A stretch of DNA of 64,000 nucleotides from the NCBI RefSeq assembly GCF_018294505.1, contig NC_057812.1, positions 64,188,494 through 64,252,493 of the forward strand, read 5' to 3'. Origin of the DNA: Triticum aestivum (taxonomy: Eukaryota > Streptophyta > Magnoliopsida > Poales > Poaceae). Under the pieces are notes generated by a model. It was not told the DNA's origin and made no database searches. It worked only from the letters and a program-made list of their open reading frames with translations. Position numbers and translations under genes: made by a program. The number at the start of each line of letters is the position of its first letter. Positions within the stretch are counted from its first letter, which is position 1. Positions 23,084 to 36,200 of the stretch are shown here, piece after piece.

Positions 23084-26000
23084 GTGACGCCCTCGATGCG
23101 GCTATATCTCCCACATGTCGAAGCACGACTTAGAGGCATAACCGCATTGAAAGAAATGTCGCAAGTGAGGTAATATTCACACAACCCATGTAATACATAA
23201 GGGAAAGAGATACGTAGTTGGCTTACAATCGCCACTTCACACAATACATGAATAAAACATTACAACATCCAGATACAATCAAGGTCGGACTACGGAACCA
23301 AAAATAAAAGAAGACTACCCCAAATGCTACACAGATCCCCGATCGTCCCAACTGGGCTCCACTACTGATCAACTGGAAAGGGAACAACAAACGAACACGG
23401 ACTTCATCGAGCTCCTCCTTGAGCTCAGTTGCGTGACCTGCACAGTTTCATCGGCACCTGCAAGCTGGTTTTGGAAGTATCAGTGAGTCACGGGGACTCA
23501 GCAGTCTCACACCCTCGCGATCAAGACTATTTAAGCTTATAGGAAGGGTAAAAGGTATGAGGTGGAGAGCGAGCGACTAGCATATATGGTGGCTAACATA
23601 TGCAAATGAGAGCGAGAAGAGAAGGCAAAATCACGGTCGAACAACTATGATCAAGAAGTGATCCTAGAACAACCTACGTCAAGCATAACTCCAACACCGT
23701 GTTCACTTCCCGGACTCCGCCGAGAAGAGACCATCACAGTTACACACGCAGTTGATGCATTTTAATTAAGTTAAGTGTCAAGTTCTCTACAACCGGACAT
23801 TAACAAATTCCCATCTGCCCATAACTGCGGGCACGACTTTCGAAAGTTCAAATCCCTGCAGGGGTGTCCCAACTTAGCCCATCACAAGCTCTCACGGTCA
23901 ACGAAGGTTATTCCTTCTCCTAAGACAATCCGATCAGACTCGGCATCCTGGTTACAAGACATCCTCGACAATGGTAAAACAAGTCCAGCAAGACCGCTCG
24001 ATGCGCCGACATCCTGATAGGAGCTGCACATATCTCGTTCTCAGGGCAACACCGGATCAGCGCTCCATATAACTAAAACCAGCCCTCAAGTTTCCCCGAG
24101 GTGGCGCTGCAAAGGACTCTAGTTCGGACCAACACTTAGACAAGCACTGGCCGGGGGGGGGGGGAAAGATGACCCTTGGGATGCGCGACTCCCAAGGGAA
24201 AAAGGCTAGGTGGCGAATGGTAAAACCAAAGTTGGGCCTTGCTGGAGGAGTTTTATTCAAAGCGAACTATCACGGGGTTCCCATTATAACCCAACCGTGT
24301 AAGGAAAGCAAAATCTGGGAACATAACACCGATATATATGACGGAAACTAGGGCGACAAGAGTGGAACAAAACACTAGGCATAAGGCCGAGCCTTCCACC
24401 CTTTACCAAGTATATAGATGCATTAATTAAATAAGAGATATTGTGATATCCCAAAAAATATCCATGTTCCAACAAGGAACAACTCCAATCTTCACCTGCA
24501 ACTAACAACGCTATTAGAGGGGCCGAGCAAAGCGTTAACATAGCCAAACAACGGTTTGCTAGGACAAGGTGGGTTAGAGGCTTGGCTTAACAATATGGGA
24601 GGCATGATAAGCAAGTGGTAGGTATCGCAGCATAGGCATAGCAAAAGAGCGAGCATCTAGCAAGCAAAGATAGAAGTGATTTCGAGGGTATGATCATCTT
24701 GCCTGAAATCCCACAAGGAAGAAGAACGAGTCCATGAAGAAGATAAGCGGACGTAGACGAACGGATCCTCACAAACGCGATGTTATCGGAACTAACCCGA
24801 AGAAGCAACACCGGAATGAAAGCAAACAACATAGTAAACAACCACCACATAAGCATGACACGATGCGCAAACAAGTATGATGCATGTCCGGTTTAATGAA
24901 GCATGGCAAGGCAAAGGGCACAAACAAAATTACAAGTTAAGTGGAGCTCAATATGCAACGGGTTGCATATTGACGAACACCACATCAATTATTTAGTTCT
25001 CTCCCGGTTAGGTACTCAACAATATTAAAGGTTGGTTAACATGGCAAGAGGTGAAACATGAGTGAAAATACGCAACTAGGCATTTTAAATGAGGCCGGAA
25101 ACAACAACAAAAATTCCGGTATATCCTCATGTGCATTAGCAATTTAAAGCAAACAACAATTTTAAACATCTTAAAGTTGTTAACATGATGCGGATGACAT
25201 GATCAAGTTTATGCAATTTTATTAAAAGTTAACATGCACGTGATGAGAGCATTTGTGACCGTGGTAGAAAGAAAGGGGTTCCACTGTGACGAAACGGAAA
25301 TGATGCCGCGGCAACATTCCGATGATCCGGTAGCTCACGGGGATACCGGTGCAAAAGGAAGTGGGTGTGAGCGAGTAAAGCAAGATGGTGGGGTGATCCC
25401 GGTAACCGGGTTCCCACGGGTTAAGGGCAAATGAGGAGGGCCGAGCAAGCAGTGACTTGACCATGGTGCAAACATGGGCATCTCATATAATACATCACAT
25501 GCATACGGTCCACAGGCATCATTTCGGCGGTTATACCTTCCAAAGATGCATTTACGAAGAGGTTCGAGTTCGGCAAAGGAAGTAGGCATTCTCGCGATGG
25601 TAGTGGTACACGGACGTCGTGGAAGTAGTTGTTCTCGCACGCTCTAGGGTCGACGGTAGAGGTTCTCGTGATAGCGGTAGTGGTACATGTTTATCGTTGC
25701 ACGAGTTTCTGTAGATGTTCATGTCATCGATGTCGTGGTACTTGGGGTCTTCGGACTTTCTGGTCCCGTTCTTGCGACGGTAGTCTTTCACGTTCGTTCA
25801 GAGTGGTACTTGATGACTCCAATGTCTTCGGGGCGACGGTAGTTATACACGGTCCACGAGACGTCGATCGTTCGGGGTCTGACTTGCGGTTCTTGCCGAC
25901 ATGAGTGGTACTTGGCGTTTTCGTGTAGACAAACTTGGCGCATCCGAAGGGTCACACTGGTCTTCGTGGGAACTTGGTGAATCCGAGGTCTCCTGCGTAG

Positions 26001-27563
26001 TGGTACACACACGTAGATTGACTTGACGGGTCATCGTCATCCTGCTACTTGGCGTCCTCTTGGTCTCGACAGAGATGAAATGGTAAGCAACGGTTGTGGT
26101 ACATGGCGTCCATGGGGCTTCACGGGTCATCCCGCACTTGGCGATCTTGATGATTCCGAGGGTATCGGCGGAGGCCATGGTTCTCCTGATTGCACCAAGA
26201 TGATCTAGTAGCAGCAAGGGCATCGGGGAGGACACTGGCTGCAGAGAAGCTCGGGGTAGGGGAAGCAGCCACCATGGGGACCGGGAGGAGCTCGACTCCC
26301 CTTTGGCGTTGCAGGCTGCTGGTGGAGGAGACGGACGACAGCGGCCTTTTGGTCGCCGGCAGGGGCGGCTAGTGCCGAGGAAGAAGGAGGCCGAGGCGCG
26401 GGGGTGCTCTGTGAGGAGAAGCAAGAGGAGAGGCGGCGCGGGAGGCAGGCACTCCGGCATGCACGAGCGCTGGTCGGAGAGGGCGCTGGCCTTGTCAAGG
26501 CCGGCAGCAGGGGTGCGCAGGCGTCGGGGCTCCTCCTTTGCGCTATGCCTACGAGAGCTCGCGCCTCCTGCGAGCTGCACCACAAGGAAGTAGGGAGAGG
26601 ACCCTGGGCGCGGGTGAGGGGACGGACGATGACCCGTGCAGCGCTACGGCGACCGCAAGGCGCGACGCTCGTTGCGGGGAAAAGGGAGGCCGACACAGGG
26701 GTTCTTGCGTGTGTGGTCGAGCGAGAGGAGGGAGGAGATCAGGGAGAGAGCGAGAGAGATGGGAGTCAGGCGGCGCGTGCGATCTGCCTCTCTGGTGGCG
26801 CAAGGGGAAAACGAGAGGGAGAGCTGGGGATCGGGTAGGTTTAAAGCAGGGGCCGGCTAGGCCTGTGGGATGGCCTTGGGCCAAAAGGGCCTAGGCGGAG
26901 ATGGCTGGGAGGCCCATCTGGGCTGTGGGGAAGCAGGCCGCCTGGCCGCTAGGCTCTGCTCTCTTAACCTCTCTCAATTTCCTTTAACAGAAAGTAAAGA
27001 GAGGAGAAAAAATGGAAAAGGAGGGGTTAGAGAAAACATTTGGGCATGCGGTTAAATCTCCCGGACTCATAAAAATGAGTTCGTTCCGAGAAAATGCATT
27101 TGGCACCGCTTGGAAGGATTGCATTCAAACACTTTTGAATGTGATTCAAATAAGTTTGAATTAACAAAACATTTTTGGAGAGTCCAAAAATGTCCGGAAT
27201 TTTGTGGAGACCGGGAAAGCAATGAAAGAAAAAATATGGGCAAAGTTTGAGGTCAAGATGTGAGATAACAAAGGCCTGGGGGAATTACTTGCAAGTGTGT
27301 TTTGGTGATTCCAAATTAATGGAATATTTATAATAGCTCCCTAAATATTAGGAGGATATGTTATAAAGAGAATTCACTCTTCCCTCAATTTAAATGGACC
27401 GAAGATCCACACAATTTATTTAGTTGAGATGTAGAAGATTTATGACATGATGGCGTGATGACATGATGCAATGCAAAAATAAAAGGAGCAATCAAAAATA
27501 AAACACACGGAGAAATCCGAAACCTATGGAAGTCTTCTCGAGCATCAGTCTTGGGGCGTCACA
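23084..27563 (-). repeat. Element A right (5') LTR, 4480 bp, intact
   Basis: It begins TGTGACGCC and ends GGCGTCACA on the plus strand, so the first 9 bases are an inverted repeat of the last. From about 24162 on it aligns with the interrupted left LTR. A poly-G run lies at 24152-24163. The 26200-26830 stretch is GC-rich with chance ORFs. No gene is seen. Confidence 0.9.
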
Positions 27564-27568
27564 GTTCC

Positions 27569-28582
27569 CCCAACCCCGAAGAACCAAGTCCTTGAACGGT
27601 CTAGCTAGTTCAATGTATCTGGTTCAACCCCTTTAGCATGCAGGTCATTCTCAGTTTTGTCCCACAATGGTCGGGCTTTGAGGTAGCCACCTAACCCCGT
27701 GCGATGGTGATACTTCTTCTTTGCATCATTTATCTTGTTTGTCTCTGACATCTTCTTACTCTTGTCCGATGTCTTGTAGGCCACAAATGCCGGCCAGTGA
27801 TCTCTTATCTTCTCAAATCGACCGGTGAATTCTGGAGTCTTCCTTTGTCGATATACGATGATTTCAACTCATTCTTCCACCTCCTGAATAGATCTGCCAT
27901 CTTCTTAAGAGCATGAGCCTTGACCAATGGCTCTATAACTGGCTTATCCGAATCCTCCTCTGGAGGTAGGGTCAAATTTTCCTGCAGTGAGATCCAAAGA
28001 TCATCTTTCAGTCTATTGTTGACATAAGGAACTTGAGGGTCTTCGTTCTTAGGCTTATTCCATTGCTGGATGCTGATCGGGATCATGTCCCAAACAATAG
28101 CCCTGTACTGAGAAGAAAATGCTTCCTTGGTCCGCCAGGGTTCAATCGGTTGGCCATCATTCACGATTGCTATGATCGTGAACCTTTCATCCTGGCACAA
28201 CCTTTTCTTCGGGCCTTGTGTCGTTACTGAAGTTTGGCTCGATCCGGAGGGCTAGAAAAGAAGAAAGAATAGTTAATATATGTACATAACAAAACAATTA
28301 ATGCATCAATTGGCTAGTCAGCATAGGCTTAATCAATATATATACCTCGCCAGACTTTGCAACAGCTCCCTCCTTCGTTCGGTCACCGGAGCCGTCATCA
28401 TGGTCTCCTTCCACCGGCATTCGGTCACCGGAGCCATCATGATCATGTCCTTCCTCCTCCATATAGGAGCCTTCACCCTCTCCTTCCAGACCATCGGTGT
28501 CGTTGAGATACGACAAGACATCACCTCCGCCGAGGATTATGTCCCCCAAAAACTGTTCTTTTTCCAAGTCTCTTTGCTCCAT
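27569..28582 (-). pseudogene. CACTA1 transposase-associated gene (two exons), cut by element A
   Basis: Exon 1 (28346-28582) starts MEQRDLEKEQFLGD and is acidic and glycine-rich. A 94-bp intron (28252-28345) has GT/AG borders and a pyrimidine tract before the AG. Exon 2 continues in frame with GPKKRLCQDERFTIIAIVND, then FRRWKNELKSSY. After a frameshift near 27838 it reads RFEKIRDHWPAFVAYK, KKKYHHRTGLGGYLKARPLW. This is the plant CACTA (En/Spm-like) ORF family. A TAG at 27605-27607 replaces an expected Trp, and the frame ends where element A inserted, so the C-terminal part is off the window. Not functional. Confidence 0.85.
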
Positions 28583-28963
28583 AGTTTCTAGAAATATTAC
28601 AACATGGAAATTAATATACAAACATGAGAGATGGATATATTAGTGGAAAACATAGAGCTAGCTAGCTAATCACAACAAGGAATGTTAATTAGTGGCCTCG
28701 AAGCGTCTACGGTTTGGGGTGGCCTCGACGACAACGCTCTTTTAACTTGGTAAATTTGGGTGGCCTCGGCAACGATTCTAGGGTTTGGGGTGGCCTCGAC
28801 GCTTTTATGGTTTGGGGTGGCCTCGGCAACGCTTCTAGGGTTTGGGACGGACCGCCTCTCTCATGAATGTCCGAAGTCTGGACCAACAAGGGATTTAACA
28901 AAATGGCACCATTCTGGATGTGCAGAAAATGGTCCTATTTTTCCTGATCCCATCTACCCTTCT
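28583..28963 (-). repeat. CACTA1 upstream region with GGTGGCCTCG direct repeats
   Basis: Between 28692 and 28850 the decamer (G)GTGGCCTCG recurs five times, mostly followed by G/ACAACG or GACGCTT and TTTGGGG. Arrays like this are typical of CACTA subterminal regions, where transposase binds. The remainder is plain sequence leading to the element B insertion. Confidence 0.65.
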
Positions 28964-28968
28964 ATATG
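28964..28968. repeat. Left TSD of element B (ATATG)
   Basis: ATATG, identical to 40806-40810. Confidence 0.93.
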
Positions 28969-31900
28969 TGTCACAGCCCCAGTTCAGCCCTTGCTTGACT
29001 TTGCTTGTTCATCATGCCATCATGTTTAAATTCCAAAGAAATTTGAAATGGGGATTGTTGAAACCCTAGCACCAAATGAAATTTAACTAGGGTTCAATAA
29101 AAATATTTTCAATAACCCAGAATGCCTTTTGGAAATGTTCATGATTTCTGTTAAAGGTGAAAACCTCTTCCAAAAATGATGAACATATTTATAGGCTATT
29201 CCTAGATTTTTTGAATCAAATCTTAAGCTATTTGACTTTGGGCATTTAAACACTATTAATAACTTAAATGCTCAAATAATGTTGGAACTATTTTTGGGCC
29301 ACTGAAATAATTCAGCAAGTGTCCATGAATATTTTCAGGATTTTAGGAAATGCCTTGGTATTTTTCCTAAGCTCAAAATAGAGGCAAATAAATAGAAAAC
29401 AAAAACAGAAAGCAAAGATAGAGAGAACCTACCTGGTGGGCCAGCCGGCCCACCACTGTAGCAGCCCAGCCGGGCAAAGCCAGCCCGGCCCACCAGGGGC
29501 AGCACTGTCTTCTTCCTCCTGCCAGGAGGAGAAGGAGCTGCGTGCCCGATGGCCGGCGAGCCGCGCTGGCTCCTCCCTACCTGCATGCCCCCCCCCTCGA
29601 CTGCCTGGTCGCCGCCATGCACACCCCCCGACCCCCTCGTCCTCTCTCACTCTCTCCCGACCTCTTCCCCCTCCTCTGCTTCCTCTCCCTCTCTAGCCCG
29701 AGCACAGCCACGGCCGCCCCGTCATAACACTGCAGCCACCGGCCCTACCGCGCCTCGTCGACGTGTCCATGACCTCCGCCTCGATGCCCTCGTCCTCCTC
29801 GTAGACTCGCTCGACGCCGGACGCCCCAAAATGTCGCCCCTGACCTCATCTTCATCGTTCGGCCGCTGAGATTGCCGGCGACCTCCCATCTTCATCAGCC
29901 TCTCCCCGACCTCGCCGACCCGCTCGTCGTGACCGTGGTGAGCTACTGGCCATTCCCCCCTCTCCGTTCTCTTCCTCGCGTGCCGTAGCGATCGCTCCAA
30001 GCTTGATCGCACCCGTCGCTGCTTGCGCCGCCGCCGACGTGGCCCCGGCAACCAAATGGCCCGGGCGTCGTGTCCAACATGCCCGCCGCCTCGCGTAGCT
30101 GCTGTAGGTGCCATGAACGCGCTACCACGGCCACTGTAGCCCCATAGCCACAAACTCCCGAACGCCGGCGCCGCCCCGAGCTCATTTCCGGCAAGCTCCG
30201 GCCGTCCCCGCTGCTGCCGCATGCCACCCTAGATGCGGGCGAGCCCTAGCTCCCCGCGCGTGCCCTCCGCTGCTTGATTGGGCACCAGAGGAGCAATCCC
30301 GCGCCCTCCGCCGCATCTACTGCCGGCAGCGGCTAAACGCCGGCGCGTTAGCCCCAGTTGACCAGGGGGGTTGACCTCCCCTGGCTCAATGACAGGTGGG
30401 GTCACCCTACTAACTAACCTAGATTAGGATTAACTAATCCTAGCTAATTTAGCTTAGCTACTAACATGTGGGCCCATGCCCCACTAACACTTCAGTTAGG
30501 ATTAAATTAGCACTAACAGTCTCTGTTAATTAGCCTAGTCACTGACCAGTGGGTCCCAGCTTTAGGTTTGACCTGGGCTGACACTGTTGACTCGATGACA
30601 TCATTCTGACGTCAGGCTGACGCAGTAATGCTTTCTGGATTTTAAATAAATCAGAATTGATTTATTTAATTCAGAAAATGTCCAAAACTTCCAAAAATCA
30701 TAGAAATTCAACCGTAACTCCAAATGAAATAATTTATATATGAAAAATTATCAGAAAAATCCAATCTATCCATTTATGCTACTTTCATGCATGTTCAACC
30801 AACTTATACCCACTGTATAAGTGAAAACATGATAATGGCATTTTAAATGCTAAATATGGAGTTTGCATGTGAACCCTTGGTCCATATGGAGTTCATTTAA
30901 ATTGTTGCTAGATGCATTAGTGCAACACACATTCATATTGCCATCTTATGGCATGCATCATATTGTTGCATATCGTCATGTGTTGATTGAGTTCTTTCTC
31001 AGTTGCTGGTGTTTGTCCCCTCTCGATAGACGTTGTACCGACGCTGTGATCGTTGACACTGATGAAGACCCAATGATATCTTCATAAGTGCCAGGCAAGC
31101 AGAACCCCCTTGTTCATTCCGATACAATCCCCCTCTCTCGCTCCTGCTCTCTTTTACTGCATTAGGACTACAACGATTCAACTGTTACATGCTGCGGCAG
31201 TTGAACCCCTTTCCTCTGCATGACTTGTCATTGCCACAGTAAATAGACGAAACCCACTAGCATGAGTAGGAGTTGTTTGAGCCCTGATGTGCCTACTCAT
31301 TCATGTTTGTTTGTCATGCCTGCTACTGCTTAGAGTTGAGTCAGGTCTGATTCATCGGGGATGAATCGGAGGTGTGTGAACATGTCCTACTGTGTGTGAG
31401 CTAAGTGTGTGAACACGATTTGGTAATGGTAGCGGTGAGAGGCCATGTAGGAGTACATGGTGGGTTGTCTCATTGATGCCGTCCTTAGGATCTGAGTTCT
31501 GTGTTTGTGATCCATGAAACAGTTACTACCACGCATTGGGCCCGAAACCAATGGACCCTCTCGGCTTCTTGATCACCCTTGTCCTCTGTCCAGGAGTTGC
31601 AACTAGTTTCTGGTGTTTATAGGATATGTGTTGGCGGCCGTGCGTAGCGCTGACCCTAGGGGTGGGCTATGATGCGGTAGATACACCGTGGCACGGTGTA
31701 CCGGGCGCCCGTTTGGTGTCCCGGGAACCCTGTTCACATCGTTCGGGGCTGTATGTGGAAACCTCGGCCGGACTCCCTGCGGATGGAACCTGGATAGGCG
31801 ATAAACCTGGACTAGAGACTTGAGTGTTTAGGTAGGCCGTGGCCGACACCCTCATTGGGCTTCCGCTTGAAGGTTGCCGAGTACATGTCGTGTAAACGGC

Positions 31901-33194
31901 GGTAAGTGGTGAGAGCGTGTGTGAAGAAGTACACCCCTGCAGGGTTAACATCATCTATTCGAATAGCCGTGTCCGTGGTAATGGACTTCTGGGTTGCCTA
32001 TAACAGTTCATAGACAAGTGAAAGTGGATACTCTAAAACTCGCAAGATAAGTGTGAGTGCTATGGATGGCCTTCTCATAGGGAGACGGGAGCGGATCCAT
32101 AGTGGTGTATTGAATGGTGAATATGTGGACTCGTGTGTGCCACCTCAAAAGAGTTGCTTGCAATCGTAGTTCAGGTTAACCACTGAGTCAAAACTGGCTT
32201 GCTGCAGTTAAACTCCACCACCCCCCCTCGTTGATACCGATGCATATGTAGTTTACTTCTGATGTAAGTCTTGTTGAGTACCTTTGTACTCACGTTTGTT
32301 TAATTTATGTTTTGCAGAGAGACTTCAGTCTCGCTAGTAGTTCCGCGTGGACTTCGATGTTTAGCTTGATACCTCAGCTACGATCTTGTGCCCTCGGCAG
32401 ATCTGGTAGATAGTCTGGCTTCTCAGCCTTTTTCATTTGTAGATGTCTGTACTCAGACATGTTAAGCTTCCGCTTGTGTTTTGACTTGTATGCTCTGAAT
32501 GTGGGGTCATGAGACCCATGTTTGTAATACCTCGCTCCTCGGAGCCTAATGAATAAATACTTTGAGTCATAGAGTTATGTTGTGATGCCATGTTGTATTT
32601 ACACATATCGAGCATATTGTGTGTATGATTGAAATGCTTGGTATGTGTGGGATCCGACAATCTAGTTATTTATCCTTGGCAGTCTCTCTTATGGGGAAAT
32701 GTAGTCTAGTGCTTCCATGAGCCATAGTAGTCCGCTACAGCCCGGTTCACCGGAGTCCTGTTAGCCCAACACTACTGCTCAGGACACTTGACTGGCCGGC
32801 ATGTGTTTCACTTCGTTCCTGTGTCTGTCCCTTTGGGGAAATGTCACGCGGTGACATCCGAAGTCCTGCATAGCCTACTAAAGCCCGGGTTCCCGGAGTC
32901 CTGTTAGCCCAGCGCTACAGCCCGGATTCACACGCTGCTGACCGACACGCTCGATGTGATTCATGTATGCCTGTTCCCATAGGTTAGTGCCGCTTTGGGT
33001 TCACGACTAGCCATGTCGGCCCGGGTTCTCTATCATATGGATGCTAGCAACACTATCATATACGTGAGCCAAAAGGCGCAAACGGTCCCGGACCATGGTA
33101 AGGGGACACCCATGGGAATACCGTGCGTGAGGCCGCAAAGTGATATGAGGTGTTACCGTCTAGATCGATGTGACTTGGAATCGGGGTCCTGACA
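28969..33194 (+). repeat. Element B 5' LTR
   Basis: 4226 bp, from TGTCACAGCCCC to GGGGTCCTGACA. The part at 29430-30350 is GC-rich and yields chance ORFs on both strands. Near 32690-32930 a unit with GGGGAAATGT and GGAGTCCTGTTAGCCCA occurs twice about 145 bp apart. Confidence 0.93.
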
Positions 33195-33215
33195 GCTTTG
33201 GTATGACAGCCTGAC
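33195..33215 (+). other. Element B primer binding site region
   Basis: TTTGGTATGACAGCC follows the LTR by 3 bases and resembles TGGTATCAGAGCC with changes in its middle. Confidence 0.65.
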
Positions 33216-36200
33216 TGCCTGTAGGATTACCAAGCCAAACTGGTCGAAGTTGAGTCTAGAAATGCTTTAGTTATATAAGGGAATTGATTGTGGAAGGGAA
33301 CGTAAGGCTCTTTTTACTCCTTATACCTTATGCCTTCTGATCTGAGTCATCCTCTTCCTTTCTACAGGGATTAAGAACTATGCCTTCTCATCTATCTATT
33401 AGGATGATGAGTTACTATGTTAGAGACTTATATGATTGTTGGTTCCAGGCCTCAACTCAGTTTCTACTACTTTTAGTATGTTGTCAGTTGAACCACAACC
33501 TTGATATGATGTTGTTAAGTGACTATGCAAATCCTTGTGAATGTCTCAAATCTTTTTTTGAGCATTTACAGCCGTTATGCCGTCCGAGTCATCCCAGGTT
33601 TCTAATTAGTCTGATGCATTTGCAAATCCCTTCTTCCCATCCCGATGTCCTTTGGGCCAGATTAAGCACTTTAATCGGTGAGTTGAGGTACTCTGTTGCC
33701 TCGACATATATGTTGGAGCTTTTATTACGACCCTAGGTGTTTTAGGGAGTCATCTAGTAATCTCGCCATGTCTTGTATTCCCAATGTGATGATTCTGGCC
33801 ATCATTCTCGAAAGCATCCCGTGATGCCATTTAGTAGTAGGTATTATATTCCTGGGTTCTTGAACCCGAGATTCACCCTACTTACCTCATGTTGATAGTG
33901 TTGCTAGTTCCTTTAGGATATTAGTAACCTTGCGATAGTGGTCGAGGTCCATGGTATTTCCTTCTTCCAAATACCATGAACCATTAAGGCAGAAGTTATT
34001 TGAACCAAAAGCTCACAATCAGAGTACTCTTGAGGAGTTCTCCATTCATAACTGTGATTCTGCTAGTTCTACCTTTCTGCATGGATTATCTGGAAGAAAC
34101 CTGTGAACTTGGTTCGACATGTTAATCTATGCATCCACAACTCAGAGAGATATATGTCCCCTTGAGTTGTCCCTCTTCATTTGTATTCCGACCATCATCT
34201 ATCAATTGATAGTCAGGACTATGTGCATTCGTGTTCATCGATGCCTAGTACTCTTGTGGTTCGTCAAGTCATACTATTTCAGAATGACTAGGAGAAACAA
34301 ACTCCAGTACCTCATCCATATCCAGGATTAGGTCAAAGCAGTTGTATTCCGCAGATCAAAATGCAACCCAGCATTTGGTTCTGTTCTACCCTGAAGTATT
34401 ACCCACTTTATGATAGGAACGTCATGAGAATTGCACCTTCTCTTATGAATTCTTGACGCAGTGATACTTCTTACCATTATTGTTCATCCCTCGGTTACGT
34501 GTTGTTGCAACCGGAATACCGACAAGTTAACCATGAAGTGCAAAATCAATACTCCTAGCAACCGTGTTGCTTGGTAGTTAATGGACATTAATATCACTCT
34601 TAGCGTATTGGTTATTGAATCATCATTCTAAGATAGATTGTGCTACCTAGTCCTTATTTCTGGTGCACTCTTCGATCCATGAGTTAGGATTCTGCCAAAC
34701 CCTTGCTCTTTTGATCACATCGTCTTGCCTTGAAAGCAAGATTGATCTCGAGCTTAGTAACATATCAGTGGTTCGTGATTTTCCGGATATCTTCTCAGAA
34801 GTGTTACCAGGTTGTCACCTAACCGTTATGTTGAGTTTGTGATCAAGTTGGTTTTCTGATAAACCACTTTTCCCCAAGAACCTGTGTTGGATACCCCTGG
34901 ACTAATTGGTTAAGCTAAAACAACAACTTGGAGAGTTGGAAGATAAAAGCTTAATCTACTTAGTTCACTCTTAAGGGATATCCTTGTGTGTGTGTGCTGA
35001 AGAAAGGTGATATCTTCATCAATTGGTCCTCGTGATCAGTTGTTGGATCTATTGCCTTGACAAAAGTTTGACTTGAGTATGGGATATCGTCAAGTCAAAT
35101 CAGAACCAACGATGTTTGTAATGTTGTCTTACTCGTGGTTGATCCCTCGAGCATACACCATTACATCTTTTGGTCTGACCAATACTATCACATCGTTCAC
35201 ATGATGGTGGAAGTCCAGTGATATGGAAATACCGATGAGTTGTTGTTGAGCCCATCAGCAGCATTTTGTCTCCCCCATGATTCATGTTGAACGCTACACT
35301 AGTATTGGAAACTTTATAAGCATTATCTTCGTGTTTCGTTCATGAAGCATATGTTTGGATGAAAGTAGTGACTTCCTCTAATTCATGTGCATATGTTGCA
35401 AGTTGCTGCCGTGAATTTGGGAAAGCTTGTTTTGCTTCCTCTGGAATCATCCCAAGTCGTTCATGCATATGTGTGAAGTATCTTGTGGTTTGGAGACTTG
35501 CAACCTTCATTCCATATGTTCCCTAGCACCCCAAGCCACTGATTGACTTGTTCAAGGAAAAGAAGTCTAGCGCGTGTAAGGACTTCGAAATCCTTGATGA
35601 TCGATCCTAATCCAAACTCGATAGTGTTTTATTATAAGACTACTATGTGGTCATTATTGTCTTGGACAACACGTTCACATGTATGTAGCAGAACTACCTC
35701 ATGTTTTGGACCTTGCTATCGTAGTTCATCTCCCGAGAGTCTCGCAACGCCATCTCGTCAAATTGTGTTGCAAACTTTATTTTTCAGACATGCTGTCTGA
35801 AATATCCTGTTTCCAATCATATCTAAATCTCAGGCAGATATGATGGTTGGAACATTCCCAACAGTTGCATGTTGTTCCCAGCTTGCACCGCCATTGTGCC
35901 AATTCCCCATAGGCTGCCTTTCTCGGTAGTTGTTGTCCAATATCATCTTCAAAAGTGGACTTTTCATGGGTCCCATCCATTTTCGGTGATAAGCAAAAGT
36001 CATCCATTGCGTTGTCTTCAACAAGGTAGACCACATCATCCGTCCTAGTCCGAGTACGCCATTTCTTCGAACTCCTTCAAACGATTGCTCGAGATTTTCC
36101 CTAGGCTGGTATAGAGAATTTTATTTATCTATGGATCAAAAGTAATTCTTTTTGCCGCTTAAGGGATGATTCTACGGGTCACCCTCCTCCAAGATGTCTC

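Larger units (their letters stand above)
1..27563 (-). mobile_element. Gypsy-type LTR retrotransposon A (LARD-like, non-autonomous), left end outside window
   Basis: This is a minus-strand LTR element seen as left LTR (1-1862, 10240-11048, 13514-14180), interior (14181-14849, 20192-23083) and right LTR (23084-27563). Orientation rests on two junctions: a tRNA-type primer site, read on the minus strand, abuts the right LTR, and a CTCGGGACGAGAT tract, typical of the 3' end of grass Gypsy interiors, abuts the left LTR. After removing the nested Copia, LINE and Helitron, LTRs of about 4.5 kb and an interior of about 3.6 kb remain. No gag or pol is recognisable. This matches the published architecture of LARDs such as Sukkula (long LTRs, about 3.5 kb non-coding interior); family identity was not checked. 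GTTCC follows the right end (27564-27568); its partner lies off the window. LTR divergence over the first 260 bp is roughly 4% by eye. Confidence 0.85.

Noticed and set aside
24152..24163. Poly-G run as a possible assembly gap or quadruplex
   Set aside because: A homopolymer within an LTR; too little to claim a G-quadruplex, and its length may be a sequencing artefact.
29335..30227. Proline- and arginine-rich ORFs, repeated at 36976-37974
   Set aside because: GC-rich part of the element B LTR; frames differ between the two LTRs and no domain is recognisable.
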